Assembly: GCA_037577475.1 (NCBI GenBank)
Contig: CM075188.1
Coordinates: forward strand, 8,404,501 to 8,468,500
Reading direction: 5' to 3'
From: Chaunax sp. Z400
Taxonomy: Eukaryota > Chordata > Actinopteri > Lophiiformes > Chaunacidae
Length of the DNA: 64,000 nucleotides
The translations under genes were made by a program, and so were the position numbers. The notes beneath the pieces are model-generated. The model did not search any database. It saw nothing but the letters and a program-made list of their open reading frames with translations, and was not told where the DNA came from. Of this stretch, positions 25,760 to 38,800 are shown in pieces; the stretch's first letter is position 1, and each line of letters opens with the position of its first letter.

Positions 25760-26480
25760 ATGTTTAATGCAAATCTGTCTAGAACTTTTTTAAGTGGCTG
25801 CCCTCAGGGACTTACAATGGCAATGATGGTGAAGAATAAATCATAACTTCACCCCTTTTTCCAGATCTACTCCAAAATTCAATGGTTCCTTCACTGGGAC
25901 AATGCCCACTCTATTTCCACCCAGTTTCATGGTGATCCATCAAGTAGCTTCAGCATAATAGACAAAAAAGCCTGTCTCAAAAGGTTCAAAAAGTGGGAAA
26001 TAATTCCTGATTCCACCCCTTTATCTGGATTCTATGGAAGAGGATTAGGGCCACAATACTTTAAAGCCAGAAGTCTAAAAAAATGGCTTTTGTTTTTAAA
26101 GTCAGGGGAAAAAAAGAATGAAGTCAGAATTATGACTTTAATCTCAGAATTATGACTTTAAAGTCAGAATGGGCATCCTACCAAGTTTTATGGAAATTGT
26201 TTTTGTGTAATCCTATCAGACAAAAAGACAAATGCTAGATCCACTCCAAAATGTAATTGTGTCTTCCTTTCTACATGCCCAACCCTACCAACTTCAGGTC
26301 AGGTAGTTTATGAGTAATAGACAGGAATAATAAAAAAGAAGAAAAAAAACTATCTCACAATGTAAAAAAAAAAAGTTTAAAAAAACAAAAAGCCTTGATC
26401 CATCAACCTTCCCACCAAGTTTGAAGAAAATCTGTCTAGTATTGTTTAGAGTAATCCTGCTAACAGATAAACAACCCGGA
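25760..26480 (+). repeat. dispersed repeat, copy 3
   Basis: It contains gtggctgccctcaggga, shared with the copy at 12370, followed by several partly duplicated 'ccaagttt..gg/gaaaat' and 'gtaatcctgctaacaga' units. It appears to be two or three nested or tandem degraded copies of the same fish repeat. Confidence 0.45.
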
Positions 26481-26855
26481 CTGTGTGTGTGTAAATATGA
26501 CTTTTCTGTAACAAACAATTGCTACGGGTTTGTGCAATACTTTTCTGTACACGTGCTTTAGGTGTTGGTTACGTGCTCGCTCCCGACACTAAACGTAGTG
26601 ACGTCTGTTATCCACCGCCTGTTGGTCTTTTACAGTTGGCGACGAATTATATGAAAATGGCCTCGACCCTGCCCGTGAGTACGGTAAACCGGAGAAGATG
26701 ACGACGTTGAGCGTTGTAAGTCAATTGAACACCAAAGTGTCCAATTTAAACACGTAGATAACATTGAAGTAAACAAAAACAAAGAGACTGTCGCCAGAGA
26801 AAAGGCTGAAAATACGACGGACCGCCGCATATTTTCGTAGGGCTGGGGAGCCACT

Positions 26856-29800
26856 ATGGAGGATATCAACTCAAATATCAACGCGGACTTGGAGGTGCGG
26901 AAGCTCCAGGACTTGGTAAAGAAACTCGAACAGCAAAATGAACAGCTTCGCAGTCGGTCTACGATGTTGTCCTCGTCCGGAGCGATGTCAGGGAACCACA
27001 GACCTCTCAGCGAAGGATACGACTCGTCGTCCCTGTCAGCCGGGATGGCAGCCGGTCTGGCCGGCTTCCCTGGGGTGGGGTTGGTCGGGACGGGTCGCTA
27101 CAGCGGGCTGCTGGAGAACAACCGCTGTTTGAGCCCCAGACTGTCTTATGACGGCATCAGTTTCAGGAGGGCGTACGACTATGACGGGGCTTCGGCTGCT
27201 GCCTCTGTGTCGAGTATGAATTCTCTTTATTCAGACACGACTGGGGGCTTTACAGATGAAGGGGAAACGTCAATACTAGACGAAGTGGAAATCTTAGACC
27301 TCGAAGACATGGATTGTCTACACGAAGACGAGGACAGCTGGTGAGTGACAGGCTTGTATTGGGAGGTATCTCGCCTTTTACAGCCCTGTGTGTGTCCTCA
27401 GCACCGGGGCACAGCTGCTCTACACATTAGCTACAGCGAAACGTCTGGAAGAAACAATCTGACTAGTTTAAGTCATCTCCACTGAAGGAGCCTCATTGTG
27501 GATCACTGACTGAGGGATGTTTGGCAAGTCATGTGGGCGATGCCATGACTACGTTATCATAAAAAGCACGCGTTTTCACACAGCCAGTGCCGATTATCTC
27601 TCTCCATTATCTCATGCTTCACTTCCAGTTTGCGAGGCCTCACAGCTGTCAGGACCCTGAAGTCGCGGATCATCTGTTGAACCGCTCTGGTGTTGTAATG
27701 TGGCAGATTGCTTGGCTTGTCATGGCAATAGTGGCTGGAGATCCGTGTGTGCAGTAAAATGAAAGTTGTTTTCCTCTTTCCACCAGTCATGTGGGAGAGG
27801 TAGCCATGGTTATATTCCTCCACTGAACTCCCTAAAAGCACAACAGTTGGCAGACAAAAGCAAGTGCTCTGCAGCACCAATTGAGGAAGTTGAAACAGGA
27901 CTCATTATTTCATCATGTCAAAATAAACACTAATGCCAGTGTCAAAAAGGCATAAACAGAGGGTATTAATCTAAAAAAGTTCATAAAAATGATCCTGAGA
28001 GCAGACATATATGCAGCAACCCAATGCATTGTGCTGGTAATATAATATTTCCTCCAGCATTTAGAATCCATGGTGTTTCGGGTTAGTTGGCTTTGCAGAG
28101 ACAGACTTTAGAAGTGTAATGTTTGAGTGAGATTGAAGCTGTACTGCTATAAATCTCATCCCATCCCAACTCAAGGAAACCCCCTCGTAGAGGCAGAGCT
28201 GCACACAGTGATGAGTCTTTGTTACACAGCTGATATCAGAGTGGATGTGGGTTAACAAGCGGTCTGTTAGGATAGAAATTGCATCAGCTGCTGACTACAT
28301 ATGAATATAATGATGGGTCGTCGTCAAACAAGGGGCCTTGTCATCTGTCTTGTCAGGAAGGGTTTTTTGATTTGCGTCTAGTATGATAATGACACTGTAA
28401 TAAGCCACATTTGGGTGTAGCTATGAATGCAGTTTAATGACAGACACAGAAACTCTACAACGGTCCATCATATATGGTGGAGAGTCGCCTCACAGCAGAG
28501 TCTTTTCTGTCGCTTGCAGCTCTGTGCCAGCCTCTGAACCATCAGACTATTTTCAGACATTGCTCATTCATGTTCAGCAGAGAGAGTCTCATTATGCCCC
28601 GGATGCTTGTCTGCCCTGTGGATCAGATTGGTATCTGGGATTATCATGTAGTGCCACGCTCTTGCAGGCTCATGTAATAGACTCCTGTAATCCCCGAGTT
28701 AGCATCAGACAGGATTTAAAATGCTGCCATCTCCTGCTTTGCTCCCGCCTATCAGTAGATGCTCGTCACACTGCTGCGAACCACATGTGGATATGGCATA
28801 CTGTTGTTTCAGAGCTCGTGGGCATGGGTAGGAAAGTGTTAAGCGTGTTAGTGGTAGGTTTACTATGAACTGTACCCCCTTGTGTTTCTCTGCACTACTG
28901 TAGCTCACCTGTAATGTTTCTGCTTTCATCATGAAAGGCTTCTATGGCTGCAAGAGAGCCGACAGCTGCTGACTCAGATTTATACTCTGAGAAGAATCTC
29001 TTCTCTTCTCTTCTCTGCTCTAAGGATTAACACACATTTCTGCTGCTTGTTAAATTTAATAAAACAGAAGCTAGTGGCCGATTCAGTTATTTTACACGTT
29101 TATTATGAGTCCCTATTAGTTGTAAGAGATATGAGCAGTTTCAATCGATACAGCTGACTAAGCACTGAACCCAGTGACTTTTCAGAAGCATTGGGTTGGT
29201 GTCAGTCAGTGATTCATTCTTAAAGTTTGCTGCAGCCGGAGCTGAAAGTTGCATTGTCATCATTGTTAACTGGTTTTGTGTCAAGTGATCTCATTGGCTG
29301 CGTTCACATTACCAGGCTGACGTGACTCAAATCCTTTTTTTTTTTATGGCTGTTTAAAGACAAAAAAATCTGATCTTTTCAAATGAGATTTGGGTCACTT
29401 TCATATGTGGTCTTTGGTGGGATGCATGTCTGATTCGTGGCCATGCAGCATGAATGAGAACAGTCAGATCAGACTTCATGTTGCTGAGCGTCAGCATCAG
29501 CCAGTGTTGGCAGCGCTGCCAAACGGGACGACTACAGAGCAAAGATGACAACAATAATGCAGATCAGCTGTTCTCAATCTGTTTGCCGTCCTCCAGACAG
29601 CTTATTGTCATGCATTCATTCATCACTAGCGTGTCCTTTTCTTTATGAATACCACGAGTCGTCTCACGAATATGACATTTTTGTGTCATGAAAAAATGCG
29701 TCAATGTGTGGACGCCTGCCGTTTCGGAGGACAGATGCATTCACAGTAGCGCTAGATGCAGATCACTTGTAATTATGGATGTTAACGGTCGAGATGACCA

Positions 29801-32800
29801 AATTTAATCAGAGCAAAAAAAAATCTGATTTGAACCATATAATGTGAACGTAGTGTTAAAGGTATCTGCAAGGTGCCTCTATGTACGTTTTCAGCTGCTT
29901 TAAATAACTGATGGAGCCCAATATTGAAGTAAATACTAGCTATAAATTTCAACAAATAGTAATTTTCAGCAACAGCAAGCTGTCCACCTTGTCTGTCATT
30001 GCCACTGCTGCGTTCAGAGACACTGTCCAAGCAGTTTGTACCTCCTCAATCCCATTTCCCATAAGAGCTCGCAGGGTCACATCACACATGAGGTGTGCGC
30101 TGTCACAGTAGGTCATCTTCTGAGAGATGACACGTTTGCGTAGTGATCGCTTGTATCATGTTTATGAATATGCAATATGGCATGTTTAATTGTGTGTACT
30201 GTTGTTGTTTTTCCAGGTTGTATGAGGCGAAGCTGAATAGCCCGCTGCAAAAAACTCTGAGTCCCATCGTGTGGTGCCGCCAAGCTCTTGACAACCCCAG
30301 TCCTGAGATGGAATCAGCCAAGCGCTCCCTCATCCACAGACTGGACCTCACCCTGTCAGGTAAACAAGGCCAGTGAACATAACCGTAACGGTATCGTCAC
30401 TTAGTTCATTCCTCTTTTGAGATGTTAGCTCAGCTATAAAAATTAGCACCACTGGAGTTCGGGAAGATTCACTGTCTGCTAATGAGGCAGACAGAAGACA
30501 GAATCCTCACTGAGACAAAGGCTTTGTTTTGGTTGTTTTTCTTAAAGTCTCTGTGTGTCTGTCCATCTCTTCTTTTTCTGATTTTATTACAACACTTCAT
30601 CTTTATCACTAAAGCAGTTCTAATTGCAGTTCCAATTGCAGTGGACTGAACTGCAGCCGAAATCTCTTTTCAGTCGTCTAAAAAGTTTAATCACAAGCGA
30701 AATCAGAGCCACAGGCAGAAAGTCACTGAGGGATTTCGCTGCTTTAATCTCGGGTGCATGGAAAAATCACTGGATCCTTCCAGAGACAGTGGAGTTGAAG
30801 TGGTTTGATGGAGATGAAGGAACATGTCAGACAGCTGTTCTGCACAGCTCTTTAGTCGTCGACCACCAGTGTTATCAGGATTGGGAGTTTTCCTCTCCTT
30901 CACTCCTCTTAGGAGTTTAAAATCCTCCCTGTCAACATGTATGCCGTTCTGCTTTAACTCAGCATTACTATATACAGACTGTTGCTAAAATCGTTAATGT
31001 ACTGATTTCATCTCCAGTGTACTACCACCCAGGTCTACCTTATCTCTAGTCCCTACGTATGTATGCTATGTCTGTTATTGGAGCTTTTGACTGCCACTAA
31101 TTATAGTTAGTCCCTTGGTGAGGTGGACCGGCTACAAACCTCACAGCTAAACTGAGAGGGGGTCATTTCCATTTTGACAGTGGTATGGCCATGTGACAGA
31201 TCGTGTTGAGCAATAGGCTGCTGTGATCTTCTCAGTTCTGTTGTGCAAGAACCTGGACAACACCTTGACACACAGCCACCTTCTCTTTCAAAGATACTGA
31301 GAGATGTGAATGCTGACTGCTACATGACTACAACTCTTTTCCACAGCGAAGATATGATTGTGATCATACAAACAGGGGGAAAAGCACATGGATTCTGGTA
31401 TGAGAGCTGTCTTGGTCTACCTTCGTAAATTATGATAAATCTCATTGAAATCAGGATTTTGTTATGTGACTATAGCCTCGATGTATGAGGCGTGGGCTCT
31501 AACCACAGCGCTATCTGCGCCCCGAAAAAAAAAAAAATACTCCCAGATTAATCTCCTTTTCTTTCCCCTTCACTCTGAACACTGGGCAGTTTCTGTGCTG
31601 AGAGATTAGGTTTATTATCTCAAGCAAAAAACTCAAAATTGGGCTTCAAGGCTCTCTAAATGTAGCCTTAGAGGGCCTGAAGTGAACAAAGCAGGCTATC
31701 TGTCTAGCAGCTGACTAATACAACAAAGTGGAAGCCACTCGGGGGTTAAAGCGAGTGTAATAGTGGTGATATCACTGTAGGTGTGGAGGGGAATAACGTC
31801 ATCATTCCTGGGCCTGAAAATATCCCTACTGTCACTGATACAATCCACCCTTCTCTCCACTGATGTTATAAAGGCCCGCAGAACAACGGGGACAAAACAC
31901 GATGAGGTTAGAACATTCTAGTCAAATAAACAAAAGGTTGTGGCATTTTTGTTTTGTTTTCCCAAGATGTTAGCTAATGTTAATCCCTACCTTCTGAGAG
32001 TGTGTGTGAGTTTTAGAGAGACTCATCACACACTCAGTCATGGCTCCCTGTTGACATTGTGCTGATTTGGCTCTGTGTCAAAGGAACCGCAAAAAGCAAA
32101 CACTTTTTTAAAAAAACGGTTCAGTAGTGATCGACCTTTTGTCTGTGCACACCCTGTTTAGACCCCACATGACATTCCTCAGTTACATAACTAACAACAG
32201 GGACGAGGCGGCTGTGAGTCGACTGTACTAGTCTTCCTCATGTCAAACATAAACAGTCACAGCATGTGCTGCCGGAGACGAACAGTTCACAGCAGCCTTT
32301 TCCCATCGCTGCTCTGACAGCTGTCCTGCACTGTTGATCCAATGCACACAAAGGACCCAGCAGATCTCAGCCACGTCGCTGACCTTTCCTACTCCTGCAC
32401 AAAGAAGCTTTTTTCCTTCTTCTCTTGAGCCTCATACTGTTGAGTCGTTGCACCTCCTTGTTGCATGTCTCTGCCAGTTTAATCACGTATCTCCTTCTGG
32501 TATTTACGTCTGTTTGCCCTCCTGTGATACGTTCATAGATGCTGTTTCAAGCTATTCTTCCTTTCTTTTTCTTTTTTTTTTATCTCAATGCCAAGTGTTT
32601 TCTTCCATTAGCTGCTCAAAAGTTAAGCCCTCCAGGCTCTTGTGTACTGGTTTTATTCTTTTGGGATCTGCCCTGAAGTTTCCACAGCTGAAAAGCTGAG
32701 ATGGAAAATCCTCCCGTACAGTTTCATTTTATGATAAATCAAAATAGCCTATAATCACAGAGAGTACAAACAGTCCTTCTGATCTGTTCTATTCTGTTCT

Positions 32801-35800
32801 TTTGTTATGTTCCCCTCTCTTCTTCTGACGTCCCTTCTTGGTTTAGGACATGAGAATTTGTGGCCACTGCAGCTCCTTTTTGACCGATCCGTGGCTCTTT
32901 CTATTGACAATGTGCTGCTAGTGTTTCTGTGACGCTGGATTCATATGGGCGGCCTCGAGCATGAATTTGTAGCTCCGATGTAGCCAGTGTGCGTCAGCGG
33001 TGGTGTGTTCATGCATATGTTTGAACCACAAGAGCACACAGTTAAATGTTGAATCTGATATTGGAGGTCAGTTTCACTATCGGATGATCCGACTCTTCCT
33101 AAATGGAAAACAAAGCATCCATTGATGTTAAAGTGCACAGCGTCACAGACCTACACATTACAGTGTTATTGACATTCCTCCATAGGTTATCTATGTGGAT
33201 GGCAGCAGAGTACATGATGGTATTTTCCTAAATTATGCAGGAGGACAGAGTGCAGAGCAGGAGGTGATGGAGAACGTAGGAGGAGGTGGCTGCTCCTTTC
33301 CAGTCACCACCCAGCAGTGTAAACACAACCAGTCGCAGAGAGAAACAGAGGGATAGGGAAACAAGTGGACTCTGAGACATTAACCATCCAAATCACCAAA
33401 CTATAACAGTGACCATCAGTCTGTTCAGAGGTAGATCTCATGAGAAAGACAAAAGGACTCTGTGGACTGGAGCAGGACTGCTGCTCTCACAGAGAAGTGC
33501 ATTGTGCTCTCTATGTATGCACTGAATGGCATGTATTGTTAAGTGGTTACCCCGACTCCATCAGACCCACTTCTCAGCATATGGTTTAAGAGACTCTACC
33601 AGACTGCCAGCACACTGTAGAGCTTTCATAAAGGTGGCGGCCGTGTGGATAACACTGCTGGTGTTCTAGTCAAATAAATACTGAGATCAGCTGAAGGTCT
33701 CGTCAGCATCTCTGCTGAGTCACATACAGGGCAGGAGAAACAGTGAATGTTGACTTTCAATAGTTGATCCTTCCTGACAAATGCAGCATCTGCTACATTT
33801 CGCCCATCTTCTAATGCTGACATTTTGTAGGCTGCCTACTCTTAGTTGTTTATTTTAACTAATCAGTATTGGTTGGTTGTTGGTTGTTGTTGGCATTGGT
33901 TGTGCCAGAAATGTTACTTTAATTTATTGTGTTTTTATGCCTCCACATCAATGATAGCTGTGGCTGGAGGCATTACGTTTTCAGACGGTCTGTCCGTCCA
34001 TCCCGTCCTCATGAACGCAGCGTCCCTTCATATTTAACCCCATCTTTAATCCACATTTCCTGTCACGATCTTTCCGCTGTCCTGTCAAATAAAGGCAAAA
34101 AATAACTTTAAAAAAATTTTTACACTTAGACTCGAGGATAAATATTATTATACTGGTCATGGTCACTGTGACCTCACTAAACTTGTTTTTGTTTCCCCTA
34201 ACCCCATGAATTGAAGGCTCCCTCTTGCAGATCCGCAGTGAGTTCAAAGTCTGCATAGTTCTCTCAGGGGACCAGAGTGGTGTTCTGTTCTATTCTTGTC
34301 TTTTATGGAGCACGTCTACAAGATTCATGTTTGGGGGAGGAGGAGATGTTGCCCTTGTTCCTCCATCTCCAGCCGTCTAGGTGTGCATGGTACCATCTCC
34401 ATCCCCATCATCGTGCCTCTCCTCGGGCACTGCCAGCATCTCCTCCTGGAGCGCATCTCTGACGTCTCCAGGTTGTTACAGGGTTGTTACCACAACTTCA
34501 CAATAAGCAAGCAATGCAAATCTAACACCAACAGTATTTTACGCCGTCTTTTCTGTCCGTCTATTGTGTGTTCAGCTAATCAATTGAACGTTATCTATAA
34601 GATATCACCTATTAATTACAGACACACACCCCCTCAGGCCTGTAAAGTGACCAGAAAAGTTTTGAACGTACGTTTGAACGTAGGATGGAAGACATTCAGT
34701 GATGATGACTGTAAACGATGATTATTGCACTCCTGCAGCTTTCACCAGCAAAAGAAGAAATGCACCCATAAAGGTGATGATGGTAATGAGCTCAACCCTG
34801 ACTGATATTTCTGTTCTGTTCTGTGACCCTACAGCCAACAAGCGCAGGAGCCTGTATGGAAGCCCCTACAACCAGCACACTTATGGAAGTCCGTATAGCA
34901 CAAATGCAGCCAACAGCCCTTACAGCAGCGGCTTCAACTCTCCCTCCTCAACCCCCAGCAAGGTTCCCGTTGTCAGACAGCAACTATTGCCAGTGAACGC
35001 AGGTATGGGCCTGGCTATAGTTCACTAACCCTTACAGAATGTCTGTTGTTATTGGACATGTGTCACTAAAACGTTCACCAATAGTTTCCTTGCCAGTGCA
35101 CCAGCGAAACGCAGCAGCAGAGAGGAATCCTCCGGCGGTGAGCCCGCAGTCATCAGTGGACAGCGAGCTGAGCACCTCAGAGATGGATGAGGACTCAGTG
35201 GGCTCCTCGACTACATACAAACTCAATGATGTCACTGACGTACAGATACTGGCACGCATGCAGGAAGAGAGTATGTAACTGTACTGCTGTCATATCCTGT
35301 GGTAATAGTAGTACACTGTCATTGTGTGTTGTGACTGACTGTATCCATGTTTGTCAGGCTTGAGACAAGATTACGCTGCAACAGCATCCAGGCGGAGCTC
35401 CGGCTCTTCCTGCCACTCATTGCGGCGAAGCACCCTTAGTGACCAGGAGTTAGACGCACACAGTCTGGAGGACGAAGAGGAGGCGGTGCACCCGGCTTTC
35501 TACCTGCCCTCCAACCGCTTCAGCCCCTCCCCTCGACACTCTCCTCGTGCCTCCCCCAGGAATTCACCCCGCTCTCGCTCCCCTGCCCGCTCTATCGACT
35601 ATAGCCACAGCCGCAGCTCGCCTCAGCCCATCATCAGCCGCCTGCAGCAGCCTCGTCACTCGCTGCAGGGCCACGGGCACGACCTGCAGACCAACGTGGT
35701 GAAGAATGAAGGTAAGTTTTGAGGAGGTTTTGAACGTCGGCGGCTTCGTCGTCTTTTAGCCCGAGCTAACTGTCTGCCATTGTTGCTCTTGTAGAAAAGC

Positions 35801-38800
35801 TGCGTCGCAGTCTCCCCAACCTCACTCGCTCCTCTGTGGCGACGGCCCAGAGCCAGGAGCCCGTCAAGAACAGCCGCAGCTGCGAGTCTAACCTGCAAGT
35901 GCCAAACGGCTCACCTCGACACCAGAGCCAATCTGCAAGTGAGTACATTGTGACAGACACATACATAATTGACATATTCATGTTTTAAACCATTTTAGTG
36001 AAGACGCTACAAGACTCATCATTTCTGACACCACTGCGGACATTATATTATTAATGTTTTTGTTTTTTCTATACTGTTGATGTATACTTAACAGTCAGAA
36101 ACATGACTGGTTATTCTCTTTGTTTTTCGTTGTGTGACTGGGAATTCTGTTGATCCTTCTGGCTGCATCTACAGAACAAGGACTGTGCTGCTTTGTAATG
36201 CCATGGCTTTGGTGTTGGGGGATCCACGTGGTCTCTGATCATTTCACTCGTAATATCTTTTATTCACACACAACCCTCCTTTTTTCGCCTCGCCGTAACT
36301 TTCACTTCAAAGAAACACACATCCTGCAGAATCGAGAGCATGACGCCGGCAACGCCGACGACTCAGGGCGACTCCTGGTGACGCTAACACATTTTTACAC
36401 TCCGTGTCCAAAGGTTTTATCTTCTTTAAGCGTGTAGAATCTCAGCTCTGTGGGTTAAAGGTTTCCATTTGATGTAATCCTGTAATGGGAGATAAAGTAA
36501 TGGTGTTGTCCCTAATCCAGAAGCAGTAATCCCTCTGTGTTAGTAAAAGAAGAGAGGCCAGGGGTCAAAGGGCAGGTTTCAGCTGGTTAAACATGTACTG
36601 ACTGTTTCATCCTGCCTTAACCAGCCCCACTGAGGGGCCGGATGTTCATGTTCATGTTCATGTGTTTCAATCACAGCAAGGATTTCCTGTTTGTATCCTC
36701 TTCATACATTTTATACAGAAGTGTTATGCATTCACTTCAGAAAAAAAAAATGCCTGCCATTCTGAATTAACAAGATTATCTCAAAAGCCTGAGAAACATT
36801 TTCATGGAGAGAGAAAAAAAATTGCTGTGTTTTTCTGATGTCTCAAAATCGCTAGAGAACCTGCCTTTACTTAAGAGCCGGATTTCATGGAAGCAAACAT
36901 GTCCCACCGGTTTGATTAATCCAGTTTTAATTGGTCTTGGTTTGAGACACTGGGAGATACTCCTGTCATTAACCATCATAGATGGTATTATTGTTCGTTT
37001 GTTGACTTTATTCTGGCACCTCAAGTCTTGGTTGTTAAGACAGAAATCCTATTCTGCTCTGCTGGACATTGCAGTATTTCTCCAGCCAGTGTTCATTTTT
37101 GCTCTCTTCTGTTTCATACGATAGGAGTTACAGTCACAGTTAGTTAGCTGACATATTTTGGCATGTAACTAGTACCTTAGATACCTTCCGTGTTTTAACC
37201 GTGTCCTTTTAATTTATACAGTTTAGCAGTAATAGAGGGAACTTCATACTTCATGCAAAGTGAGAGCTTCTCACAGGATTTTGAGGATTCCTGTTAATTC
37301 AGAAAAACACATTTTTATGTCTGGTGTACGCTCTACGCCTCCATCATTTTATTTGTGGGCTTCGTCTTAAAAGATGTAACTCCGTCCTGAGCTTTGGCTG
37401 CACTGGGCACGCAAAATTTCCTCAACCTCTGGATTTTCTGCCTCTTTCACTGACTTCTGCTGGCTGTAAAGCATGTGAAACCAAAACCAGCCTCCATTTC
37501 TCTGTCTGTGCTTAGACAGATATGATTGGCTGTTAGAGCTGACTCTTTCCTCTGACAGCCTGCTGCTGTTCCTCCTGAATGAAGCTGCCTTACAGCCCCC
37601 TAGTGGTCTCAATCTGCATCGCAGGCTTCTGTGGCCTCCTCTGCCTCCACAGACCCTTTTTTTTCTTCTTCAGCACTGTTCTGAATATTAGGCAATATGA
37701 AGTCTGACAACCATGCTGAAATATCCCTGTTTTCCAGCAAAAGCTCAGCTCCCGAGATACTCAACACCTTCTCGCTCCTCCCCGAAACCTAAACAGCACC
37801 TCCAAAGCCCAACTGCCCTGCGAGGTAACACCCTGCTCCTAAACCAGCTGGAGGCTGTGAGATCAATCTCACTCGCAGCAATGTGCACCATGTATTACTG
37901 ACTACCAGCTGCCTGTTTATTGAAGATATAGACGACTGATGCACATAGATATTGATAAAATAGCTGGATAGCATGGAGCAAGAAAAAGATCCATTAAAGG
38001 GCTGCCAGTTTTTTAAGCACCTCTGAGGGCAGCGGTAGGATCCATGTTTGTTGTTGTCTGCGAGAAGAAAGAAAGTGGTGCAGTAGAGATGAGTTTCTAT
38101 CTCCAACATTTATGACACGACACTGAAAGGAACTAATGTTCATACTTTGATGGGAGAGGTGGTTCTTGTGAGGTGTTGTCGAGTCGTTTCTGAGAAAGCA
38201 GTCAGTGTTCGCTGGTGTTCGGTCCTTGACGATCAGAATCGCACGACTGGCTCCGAAGAAATACATCGTTCACCTTTCATCGTTGACGTCCGTCTTAACT
38301 CGGACTTAATTACTCCGGCTCTGTTTGGAATCACACACTTAAGCACCATGTAGTACGTACTGTGTACTAAATACATGACTGTATGCTTTTACCAGCAATC
38401 TGTTCATACTAAAGTATGTATTAGACCGTATCAGTGCTGGTTGAAGGATTGTTTATCACAAATGTTAATCAGCATTACTTACAACGGAATATTGAGTATT
38501 ATTTTAAGCCAAATTAACTTCATTAAATAGACATTATATATGTGAGCTCCTGCATTTTTCCTCTTGCCTGTACCTGAACCTCCTGGTCCCGAGTAGCTCC
38601 TGTTTCACATTTGCTCCTACTAGAACCTTCTAATGCTAATGTACCAGTAGTACATACTGTACATCCATTTCTCACACACACAAAAACCACGTTCTATGCT
38701 GTCGCATCACACTTTCACATCATGCTCAGTTTGAACAGCACAATGTGATTTCTAACCCACACAAAGGACTTTTTGTCCTGCCTGTTTTTCCTTGCATCAT

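Larger units (their letters stand above)
24907..26855 (+). other. anapc4 3' region and slain2 upstream region
   Basis: There is no gene here. It holds a SINE (25090-25365), a degraded repeat (25760-26480), an AATAAA at 25448-25453 that could end anapc4 transcripts beyond the SINE, and from about 26500 a CpG-richer stretch with a TGACGT CRE-like half-site near 26601, probably the slain2 promoter and leader. No AATAAA occurs in the first 400 bases after the anapc4 stop. Confidence 0.5.
30360..34834 (+). other. slain2: slain2 intron 2
   Basis: This 4.5-kb intron has a tRNA-like SINE head (31471-31524) and a dispersed repeat (33930-34230). No other exon was recognised. Confidence 0.75.

Noticed and set aside
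28437..28868. 143-codon plus-strand frame in slain2 intron 1
   Set aside because: No recognisable family, no splice sites consistent with slain2, and composition like the surrounding intron.
31471..31524. tRNA gene
   Set aside because: Only an A-box-like head is present, with no B box or cloverleaf; better explained as a truncated SINE.
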